A DNA stretch of 6,710 nt from the NCBI GenBank assembly GCA_903970295.1, contig CAJCHQ010000627.1:1-6710 (forward strand). The letters run 5' to 3'. A program made the translations under genes and the position numbers. Source of the DNA: Bryobacterales bacterium. GTDB lineage: Bacteria > Cyanobacteriota > Vampirovibrionia > Obscuribacterales > Obscuribacteraceae. Positions 1-5,349 of this stretch are shown piece after piece; position 1 is the first letter of the stretch; every line of letters begins with the position of its first letter. Under the pieces are notes generated by a model. It searched no databases. It saw only the letters and a list, made by a program, of their open reading frames with translations, and was not told where the DNA came from.

Positions 1-1
1 G

Positions 2-1003
2 GAAGAGACCAATGCCGTCGAATTCTACGGACTGGGAATCGGTGACCCCGTGCCTCTTTCGGCCATGCGTGGTTCCGGTGGCGTGGGCGATGTCCTCGAC
101 AAAATCATTGATGCACTGGGATTGGAGCACAATACCAAAAAGCGGAAAAAGAAAGACTACATCGATGAAGATGATGAAGTCGTGCGAGAAGATGATGGCC
201 CGATTGCCGTCGCTTTTGTCGGCAAACCTAACGTGGGTAAGTCATCAATAGTCAATCTTCTTTGCGGCAACAATCGCAGCATCGTCGGGGCAGAGCCAGG
301 CACGACACGCGACGCCATCGACACTAAAATCAAAATCAAAGGCAAAGAATATATTGTTGTCGACACCGCTGGCATTCGGCGCAAAAATCGAGTTGATTAT
401 GGTATTGAAGCCTTCGCCGTGGTGCGCTCCTTGCGCGCGATCGACCGAGCCGATGTGGTGGTTCACATCATCGATGCGGCTGAGGAAATAACCGATCAGG
501 ATCAAAAAATTGCCAGCAAAATCGAAGAAGCAGGAAAAGGCGCTGTCATTGTTTTGAATAAATGGGATCTGGTCGAAGAAAAGTCATCGCGAGCGATGAA
601 TCAGCTTACAGAGAGCATGAAAGCTCAGTTACGCAGTCTGAGCTTTGCTGAAGTACTTTTTACCAGTGCTTTGAACCGCCAGCGCATCGGAAAAATCATC
701 GAGGCTGTCGACCGTGCCTATGATGCGACCCGCAAGCGAGTGGGAACTGGCGTCCTCAATCAAATCGTCAACGAATCAGTGGCCCTGGTTCCACCGCCTG
801 CCTCCAAGCGCGGCAAGCGCTTGAAGGTCTATTACACTACGCAAGTATCTGTGGCACCGCCCACATTCATCGTTTTCGCCAATGATAACAAACTGATGAC
901 ACGCAATTATGAAGTGTATCTTGAAAGGAAAATCCGGGACGCATTCGGCTATGATGGATCTCCTATTCGATTGATTACGAGAGCGAAAAAAGACAATAGA
1001 TAG
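2..1003 (+). CDS. der: Ribosome biogenesis GTPase Der (EngA), 5' end missing
   Basis: Der is a double-GTPase needed to assemble the 50S ribosomal subunit in the cytoplasm. The frame is open from base 2 (first residues EETNAVEFYGLGIGDPVPLS, which match the end of the first G domain), so the gene starts left of the window. A highly charged linker follows (KKRKKK, then a DEDDEVVREDD stretch, about 140-197). The second G domain shows all its motifs: P-loop GKPNVGKSS (221-247), GTTRDAID (299-322), DTAGIRRK (362-385), NKWD (557-568) and SAL (665-673). The C-terminal third (about 740-1000) is the KH-like RNA-binding domain, with the typical PPPASKRGKRLKVYY and GSPIRLI stretches. 333 residues are visible; full Der proteins are usually 440-500. 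A GTG at 50 could be taken as a start but lies inside the conserved domain and should not be used. The stop is 8 bases from plsY, so the two are probably co-transcribed. Confidence 0.97.
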   Translation, partial: EETNAVEFYGLGIGDPVPLSAMRGSGGVGDVLDKIIDALGLEHNTKKRKKKDYIDEDDEVVREDDGPIAVAFVGKPNVGKSSIVNLLCGNNRSIVGAEPGTTRDAIDTKIKIKGKEYIVVDTAGIRRKNRVDYGIEAFAVVRSLRAIDRADVVVHIIDAAEEITDQDQKIASKIEEAGKGAVIVLNKWDLVEEKSSRAMNQLTESMKAQLRSLSFAEVLFTSALNRQRIGKIIEAVDRAYDATRKRVGTGVLNQIVNESVALVPPPASKRGKRLKVYYTTQVSVAPPTFIVFANDNKLMTRNYEVYLERKIRDAFGYDGSPIRLITRAKKDNR

Positions 1004-1011
1004 GTAGAGAA

Positions 1012-1770
1012 ATGCTCGCGGCATTACTTTTAATTGTTTTTGGCTACTTCATGGGCGCGCTGCCGTTTGGTTACTGGATCGGAAAAGTTCTCAAAGGCAT
1101 AGACATCAGAGAGCACGGCAGTGGTTCGACCGGCGCCACCAACGTCTGGCGTTGCGTCGGCAAAACAGCCGGAATCATTGTTTTCTGGGCAGATGTCGGC
1201 AAAGGCGTTGTCCCGGTTCTCGTGACAATCAATGTCGACAACGCGGGCGGCTTCAAAGATTTATCATTCGTTTATCCGCAGTTGATGCCATGTGTGGTGG
1301 CATTAGTGGCGCTAATCGCTCACAGTAAATCAGTGTTTCTCAATTTCTCCGGCGGCAAAAGCGCTGCCACGGGACTGGGAACCTTATTCGCCTTGAATCC
1401 AATCGGTGGTTTTTTGACTTTCATCACCTTCATCACATTGGTCTTTGTCGGAAGAATCGTGTCGGTCGCCTCAATTACTGCGGTCGCTTTATGCGGTGTC
1501 TACTTCTGGCTTCTCCATGCGCCCCCGACCTATATAGGCTATTGCGTGGTTGGCTTCCTCTATGTCACATACCGGCACAAAGCCAATATCGGGCGTTTGC
1601 TAAAAGGGACTGAACCGCGCATCAAATTTGGCGCCGACAAAGACAGTGCCGACAAAGGCAGCACCGACAAAGACAGTGCCGACAAAGGTAGCACCGATAA
1701 AGACAGCACCGATAAAGGCAGCACCGATAAAGGCAGCACCACCAGCAGTGCCGATGCTCTGGCCAAATAA
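1012..1770 (+). CDS. plsY: Glycerol-3-phosphate acyltransferase PlsY with repeat tail
   Basis: PlsY is an inner-membrane enzyme that transfers an acyl group from acyl-phosphate to glycerol-3-phosphate, giving lysophosphatidic acid, the first step of phospholipid synthesis in most bacteria. The 252-residue product has the three family motifs on the cytoplasmic side: GSGSTGATNVWR (residues 36-47), HSKSVFLNFSGGKSAAT (104-120) and YRHKANIGRLLKGTEP (187-202). Hydrophobic segments lie at about 3-20, 52-72, 92-105, 130-165 and 172-186. The family is usually about 190-220 residues; the excess is a tail from residue 208 made of seven (A/T)DK(D/G)S pentapeptides, then TTSSADALAK. GGKSAAT in place of GGKGVAT is the form I associate with cyanobacteria. 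The ATG start has a modest Shine-Dalgarno (AGG within GGTAGAG, about 7 bases upstream) and directly precedes the first membrane segment. It follows der by 8 bases. The enzyme assignment is secure; the role of the tail is unknown. Confidence 0.96.
   Translation: MLAALLLIVFGYFMGALPFGYWIGKVLKGIDIREHGSGSTGATNVWRCVGKTAGIIVFWADVGKGVVPVLVTINVDNAGGFKDLSFVYPQLMPCVVALVALIAHSKSVFLNFSGGKSAATGLGTLFALNPIGGFLTFITFITLVFVGRIVSVASITAVALCGVYFWLLHAPPTYIGYCVVGFLYVTYRHKANIGRLLKGTEPRIKFGADKDSADKGSTDKDSADKGSTDKDSTDKGSTDKGSTTSSADALAK
1633..1737 (+). repeat. 15-bp tandem repeat, seven copies, inside plsY
   Basis: Seven head-to-tail 15-base units occupy the 3' end of plsY with no gaps. The consensus is RCC-GAY-AAA-GRC-AGY, encoding (A/T)DK(D/G)S. 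Units alternate between a GAC (Asp) and a GGC/GGT (Gly) fourth codon, giving a 30-base higher-order period repeated three times plus one extra Gly unit. The first four units use GAC for Asp and the last three use GAT in the second codon, which suggests stepwise duplication with few point changes. The unit length is a multiple of three, so copy changes keep plsY in frame. Confidence 0.95.
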
Positions 1771-1849
1771 AGCCAGGCTCAGCACGAACGGGCAAAAAGA
1801 AGCAGCACATATGGGAATCCCAGCCCTGGCAGAAATGAGACGAAGAGAA

Positions 1850-2995
1850 ATGAATCAAACGGTCACAAGAATTTTGCTCAGACACCCGCTCACCATATTT
1901 GGTGTGCTTGCTCTCAGTGTTTTTTCTCTCACGGCGGCAATATCGTCAACAAGCGCTCCTGCGTGGGCCAAAACACCGTCCCTCCAAAAGCAACTGACCA
2001 AATCCGAAGCCAGTGGCGCATTGACTCCAGACGAAGCCGTCAACGTGCGTGTCTACAAATCTTGCAACCGCGGAGTCGTCAATATCTCAAGCATCACCGA
2101 GCACGACATCATGTACCGCGTCGTGCCGCAGCAAGGCACGGGCTCCGGTTCAATCATCAGCGCCGACGGCTACATCATGACCAATTATCACGTCGTCGAA
2201 AAAGCGAGCGACATCCAGGTCACTCTCTGGGACGGCACCACATTACACGGAACCGCCGTTGGCCAGGATCCTTCTAACGACCTGGCGGTGATCAAAATCG
2301 ATCCGCCGGCGAACAAGCCCCTGACTGTAATTCCGTTCGGTGATTCGAGCACTCTCGAAGTTGGCAGACGCGTTTTCGCTATTGGCAATCCCTTCGGATA
2401 CGATCGCTCAATGACGGCCGGCATCGTCTCCAGCATGGGGCGCACACTGCAAACCGAAAATAAGCGCGTGATCAAAGGTGTAATTCAAACCGACGCCAAT
2501 ATCAACCCGGGCAACTCTGGTGGACCGCTGCTGGATACATCCGGGCGCATGGTGGCAATCACGACCGCCATCTTCACTAGAAACGGTGCCTACACAGGCA
2601 TCGGGCTGGCGATTCCGATCAACATCGCCAAGCGGATCATTCCGGAACTGATTGCACATCACTTCATCAGTCGACCAGAAATAGGAATACAAGGTGTGGC
2701 TGCAGAAAATGGGCTGCGTGTCGTTCAAGTCGATCCCGATGGTCCCGGTGGCAAAGCCGGGATCAGCGGTCCCAAGACAGTCAAATATCTCATAAACGGA
2801 ATATCATGGAACGTCACAGATGCCGGACTGGCTGACGTGATCACGGCAATCGACAATGCTGCGGTGAGAAGCGAAGACGACCTTCTCTCTTACATAGAAT
2901 CCAAGAAGGCCGGCGACGTCGTTACATTGACTATTATCCGCAGCAAGAAAGTCTTGAAAATTCCAGTAAAATTAGCAGCCACAAGCCCGGCATAA
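1850..2995 (+). CDS. htrA: Exported HtrA/Deg-family serine protease with one PDZ domain
   Basis: This is a trypsin-like serine protease of the HtrA/DegP family, expected to degrade or refold damaged proteins in the periplasm. With the Met at 1850 the product has 381 residues. It begins with a signal peptide: positive n-region (R7, R10, R11), hydrophobic core at about 14-31, probable signal peptidase I site after APAWA at residue 40. The catalytic triad is His114 (TNYHVV), Asp144 (SNDLAVIKI) and Ser223 (GNSGGPL). TDANINPGNSGGP and TGIGLAIPI are close to cyanobacterial and plant Deg1 blocks. One PDZ domain follows (about 278-375), with some 20 extra residues between GGKAGIS and ADVITAID. The start is uncertain: ATGs at 1811 (weak AGAAG Shine-Dalgarno) and 1835 are also possible. 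The frame stays open back to 1628 through the plsY repeats, but that extension is low-complexity and would bury the signal peptide. The gene is followed after 85 bases by a response regulator. Family assignment is firm; the symbol is given at family level only. Confidence 0.93.
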   Translation: MNQTVTRILLRHPLTIFGVLALSVFSLTAAISSTSAPAWAKTPSLQKQLTKSEASGALTPDEAVNVRVYKSCNRGVVNISSITEHDIMYRVVPQQGTGSGSIISADGYIMTNYHVVEKASDIQVTLWDGTTLHGTAVGQDPSNDLAVIKIDPPANKPLTVIPFGDSSTLEVGRRVFAIGNPFGYDRSMTAGIVSSMGRTLQTENKRVIKGVIQTDANINPGNSGGPLLDTSGRMVAITTAIFTRNGAYTGIGLAIPINIAKRIIPELIAHHFISRPEIGIQGVAAENGLRVVQVDPDGPGGKAGISGPKTVKYLINGISWNVTDAGLADVITAIDNAAVRSEDDLLSYIESKKAGDVVTLTIIRSKKVLKIPVKLAATSPA

Positions 2996-3070
2996 AAGCT
3001 TCGCTTAGCAACCGACTCAGCGCCACCACATCAGCGCATTACACGCCACAACAGGCCACAACAAAGGTAC

Positions 3071-3083
3071 GGAGAAAAAAGTG
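3071..3083 (+). promoter_or_regulatory. Shine-Dalgarno and GTG start of the response regulator
   Basis: GGAG at 3071-3074 lies six bases before a GTG at 3081. Translation from this GTG gives the conserved beginning of a receiver domain (SRILVIDDD), so no other start is plausible. Just upstream, GCCACAACA occurs twice (3045-3053 and 3055-3063), ten bases apart, with a related GCCACCACA at 3022-3030. The significance of these copies is unclear. Confidence 0.85.
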
Positions 3084-3797
3084 TCAAGGATTCTCGTAAT
3101 TGACGACGATCAGGCGATCGCCGAGTTGGTAAAGGTCAACCTGGAACTGCTCGGACATATCTGTACGACAGCCAACGACGGCATTAAAGGTCTGGCACTA
3201 GCGCAACAGCAGAGACCGGATATGGTCGTGCTGGATGTCATGATGCCCGACCTCGACGGCTACACCGTCGCCCAGCGCCTGCGCCAAAATCCGCAGACCA
3301 ACGGCATTCCCATCCTCATGCTCACGGCTCTAGGCATGACCAAAGATAAGGTGACAGGTTTCGACTCAGGCGCTGATGATTATCTGGTCAAACCCTTCGA
3401 AATCCCCGAACTGCAAGTTCGCGTGCGAGCACTTTTGCGCCGCTCGGGTTCAGTGCCGCATTCAGCTAGCTTGCCGGAAATACTGACGGCAGGTGAGATT
3501 ACACTCATCCCCGAAAACCTGCAAGCCAAAGTCCGCGATCGCGTAGTCAAGCTCACACCGACTGAATTCGAGATTCTCCATTGTCTGATGCAACATCACG
3601 GTCAGACAGTCTCGACCGGAAAACTCCTGGAAGAAGTCTGGGGCTATTCACCCGACGATGATGTAGACACCATCCGCGTGCATATTCGCCATCTGCGCAC
3701 ACGACTGGAAACAGCCGACCGCAAATACATCAGAACCGTATACGGTGGCGGCTATCAACTGATTGCCGACGGCTTCTCTCGCGGACAAGGCGAATAG
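3081..3797 (+). CDS. OmpR/PhoB-family response regulator
   Basis: This is a two-component response regulator of 238 residues, a normal length for the OmpR/PhoB class, acting as a DNA-binding transcription factor in the cytoplasm. The receiver domain (about 1-118) has the acidic pair D8/D9, phosphoacceptor Asp52 in [12 protein letters not shown], switch Thr82 (LMLTAL), Tyr101 and Lys104 (DDYLVKPF). The C-terminal winged helix (about 135-232) has LTPTEFEIL, the recognition-helix stretch [18 protein letters not shown] and the wing motif [12 protein letters not shown]. All residues needed for phosphorylation are present. No histidine kinase gene is adjacent in the window, so its partner is unknown. 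It lies between an exported protease and a PhzF-like gene and probably shares their transcript. An envelope-stress role is a guess from context. I cannot tell from sequence alone whether it corresponds to a named cyanobacterial regulator such as RpaB, RpaA or NblR. Confidence 0.96.
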   Translation: MSRILVIDDDQAIAELVKVNLELLGHICTTANDGIKGLALAQQQRPDMVVLDVMMPDLDGYTVAQRLRQNPQTNGIPILMLTALGMTKDKVTGFDSGADDYLVKPFEIPELQVRVRALLRRSGSVPHSASLPEILTAGEITLIPENLQAKVRDRVVKLTPTEFEILHCLMQHHGQTVSTGKLLEEVWGYSPDDDVDTIRVHIRHLRTRLETADRKYIRTVYGGGYQLIADGFSRGQGE

Positions 3798-3806
3798 CCC
3801 AAAGTC

Positions 3807-4709
3807 ATGGTCAGCAACAAGTTTTTCGTTGCCAATGCCTTTGCTGAAAAAGAGTTTGGGGGAAACCCGGCCGCGGTTTTTGTAAACCCAATGGGTTTGG
3901 ACACAAGCTCAATGCAAGCAATCGCCAAGCAGCTAAACCTTGTCGAAACTGTTTTTGCCTTCAGCCAAAATTCGTCGGCAACCGACTTCCACTTGCGCTT
4001 TTTCACCCCCGATTCCGAAATACCAATAGCCGGACATCCAACAATTGCTGCATGGGCGGTCCTTGCGCAGATTGGCATGATCGATGTCAGCAAACGCTCT
4101 GCTTATTCCCAAGTAACCGAAAAGGGAGTTCAGCACATATTGCTCGAGAACGGTCCCCCCTTGGTCGTTAGAATGCAGCAGCCTCAGCCAAAATTTCTTC
4201 ATCAAACACTTGACCGAGAAAGAGTAGCGTCGGTATTTGCACTTGAAACTACCGACTTGACCGATTCACCAATAGAATGCATCGATACCGGCCTCGGTCA
4301 CATAATTTTCGAGCTGAAATCTTTCGACGTTCTGCTAAAAGCCAAAAGGAACGTCGCCGCGCTCAAGCAAATGTGCACAGAGTTGGGCGTGCGCGAAGCG
4401 CAGCTTTTCACTCGCCAGACAATAGATCCCGCGTGCCAGTTGCATACACGCAACATCTGCCCGCGTGAGGGGCTCGAAGACCCAGCCTGCGGCGTTGGCA
4501 ATGGCGCCCTCTTAGCATACCTGCTGCGCCATCAATCAGAGGATAAGGCGGAGCTCAGTTTAAAAATCGAGCAGGGCCACATCATCAATATGCCTTCCGT
4601 GATTCACGCCTCCGGCAAAAAGCTGGCCACAGACATAATGCAAATCTGGGTAGGCGGCAGCGCTTTGGTCATGATTCGTGGCGAATTTGTAGTGCCTGTT
4701 CCCGTCTGA
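3807..4709 (+). CDS. PhzF-family isomerase/epimerase-like protein
   Basis: This is a member of the PhzF family, which shares the diaminopimelate-epimerase fold of two similar halves. The founding member isomerises trans-2,3-dihydro-3-hydroxyanthranilate in phenazine synthesis, but most relatives have unknown substrates. The product has 300 residues, close to the family norm. The N-terminal half shows VANAFAEKEFGGNPAAV, the catalytic glutamate Glu47 (NLVETVF) and FTPDSEIPIAGHPT with His77. The C-terminal half shows EDPACGVGNGALLAYL with Asp225, EQGHIINMPSVI (most relatives have GRPS where this has NMPS) and the final VGGSALVMIRGEF. The ATG at 3807 is the only sensible start: in-frame upstream codons run CCC AAA GTC and then reach the TAG of the response regulator. 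There is no clear Shine-Dalgarno, so translational coupling to the upstream gene, 9 bases away, is likely. No other phenazine gene is present, so phenazine production should not be inferred. Confidence 0.95.
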   Translation: MVSNKFFVANAFAEKEFGGNPAAVFVNPMGLDTSSMQAIAKQLNLVETVFAFSQNSSATDFHLRFFTPDSEIPIAGHPTIAAWAVLAQIGMIDVSKRSAYSQVTEKGVQHILLENGPPLVVRMQQPQPKFLHQTLDRERVASVFALETTDLTDSPIECIDTGLGHIIFELKSFDVLLKAKRNVAALKQMCTELGVREAQLFTRQTIDPACQLHTRNICPREGLEDPACGVGNGALLAYLLRHQSEDKAELSLKIEQGHIINMPSVIHASGKKLATDIMQIWVGGSALVMIRGEFVVPVPV

Positions 4710-4887
4710 AAAGACTGACCAAGGCCCCTCGCCGAGCAACGTTTCTTTGGCCGCTAGGAATTTTCTTGAGAGAACGGTTTTTCGCCGGTATGAATCTTTT
4801 CGCCGCAGCGGAACCCAGACAAAGACGGAATATGCGTATTTTTCTGACAGCGCCAGACTGGCCCCCGGCTAGACTCTACAACGAGAA

Positions 4888-4905
4888 CGTACCGATATCG
4901 GTACG
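4888..4905. promoter_or_regulatory. 18-bp perfect palindrome, possible operator
   Basis: CGTACCGATATCGGTACG reads identically on both strands without a spacer, and the next bases outward do not pair. Perfect dyads of this length often bind dimeric repressors such as TetR-type proteins. No adjacent promoter or regulator gene is evident, so a regulatory role is inference only. It lies 178 bases after the phzF-like stop. Confidence 0.4.
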
Positions 4906-5104
4906 CTCAGGTCGATCAGACCCTGTGGTGCTTTGGCAGCAAGACGGGTTACCAATAGGGCAAAAATTCGAAAGCATCTACTAGTTATTGCCATAAGCGG
5001 CAAGAAGATTTCTGACTGCAAAAAAAAGTTGAATTCCCTGATGAGAGAAAACTCACTTCCGACCCCGTCTGTCAAGTATTCCAAAACCCTCACACCTTAA
5101 TGTG

Positions 5105-5133
5105 TTGAGAACTTGCCAAGACTACACAATCAT
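5105..5133 (+). promoter_or_regulatory. Weak candidate promoter toward the MBOAT gene
   Basis: TTGAGA (5105-5110, five of six with the -35 consensus) and AATCAT (5128-5133, four of six with the -10) are 17 bases apart. The -10 falls inside the left arm of the inverted repeat at 5126-5156, so a protein bound there would block it. A second weak pair, ATTACA (5188-5193) and TACTAT (5211-5216), also has a 17-base spacer. Neither is strong, and sigma-factor preferences of this organism are unknown. Confidence 0.25.
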
Positions 5134-5156
5134 AAAAGGTTACCACTTATGATTGT
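5126..5156. repeat. Inverted repeat with perfect 10-bp arms, possible operator
   Basis: ACAATCATAA (5126-5135) and TTATGATTGT (5147-5156) are perfect reverse complements separated by 11 bases. The arm centres are 21 bases apart, two helical turns, which suits a dimeric regulator binding one face of the DNA. No T-run follows, so it is not a standard terminator. It lies 190 bases before the MBOAT start and overlaps promoter-like hexamers on both strands. Confidence 0.5.
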
Positions 5157-5274
5157 CAAGCACAGCCTATCCCCAACTGGTTGCCTGATTACACCTTCGG
5201 CAAAGAGACTTACTATAGACTTTTTAGATTAAGAGAATCACTACTCCGTACATTCTTGAAATCCACCATTTATT

Positions 5275-5322
5275 ATGTGATGCGAGCCATTGGAAACTCC
5301 ATAAATGGGTCGCGCATCATAT
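5275..5322 (+). promoter_or_regulatory. Long hairpin in the MBOAT leader
   Basis: Bases 5275-5284 pair with 5313-5322 (ten pairs, one G-U). After a 2x4 internal loop, CCATT (5287-5291) pairs with AATGG (5304-5308), and GGA/TCC (5292-5294/5298-5300) can extend it around an AAC loop. The structure ends 12 bases before the AAGGAGA ribosome binding site. As RNA it could shape translation or stability of the MBOAT message. It matches no riboswitch class I recognise. Confidence 0.45.
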
Positions 5323-5333
5323 TTCGGGAACTG

Positions 5334-5349
5334 AAGGAGAAATCTCTTG
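5334..5349 (+). promoter_or_regulatory. Shine-Dalgarno and TTG start of the MBOAT gene
   Basis: AAGGAGA at 5334-5340 is a near-ideal ribosome binding site, six bases before TTG at 5347. The frame is closed upstream by TGA at 5332-5334. Translation from this TTG gives LLFNSLQYLVFLPTVFLLYW, the usual beginning of AlgI-type proteins. The first in-frame ATG (5464) would remove 39 conserved residues. Confidence 0.88.

Larger units (their letters stand above)
4710..5346. other. 637-base gap without a convincing gene; several inverted repeats
   Basis: No frame here gives a recognisable protein. Short open frames exist on both strands (for example plus 4766-4984 and minus 5093-4869) but resemble no family I know. 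I see no rho-independent terminator for the phzF-like gene: a weak CCAAGG/CTTTGG pairing near 4720-4750 has no T-run after it. Direct copies of TTTTCGCCG lie at 4779-4787 and 4797-4805. An A8 run is at 5020-5027. A bulged seven-pair hairpin spans 5089-5109, and CTTGCCAAG (5112-5120) is a small odd palindrome. The stronger elements, at 4888, 5126 and 5275, are listed separately. The right half looks richer in A+T than the flanking genes. The best reading is an intergenic regulatory region for the MBOAT gene, perhaps with decayed sequence on its left side. Confidence 0.6.

Noticed and set aside
1633..1737. Repeat array considered as a CRISPR
   Set aside because: The units are 15 bases and contiguous with no spacers, and they lie in frame within plsY.
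1772..1830. GCCAGG/CCTGGC pairing in the plsY-protease gap
   Set aside because: The arms are short and about 47 bases apart with no T-run, so neither a terminator nor a clear regulatory structure is supported.
1560..1885. Minus-strand open frames rich in Leu/Ser/Val or Gly/Ala/Phe opposite plsY
   Set aside because: They are the reverse reading of the 15-bp repeat, which lacks stops on either strand; plsY is the real gene.
3807..4709. PhzF-like gene as evidence for a phenazine cluster
   Set aside because: The family is widespread with unknown substrates, and no other phenazine gene is present.
4710..4760. Possible terminator after the PhzF-like gene
   Set aside because: The best pairing is six pairs with a G-U around a 20-base loop, and no T-run follows.
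4766..4984. A 72-codon plus-strand open frame with a TTG start after the PhzF-like gene
   Set aside because: It has no ribosome site, no recognisable domain, and carries the 18-bp palindrome inside it; it looks like chance.
5011..5060. A8 run as a minus-strand terminator
   Set aside because: On the minus strand the T8 run is not preceded by a stable G+C-rich hairpin.
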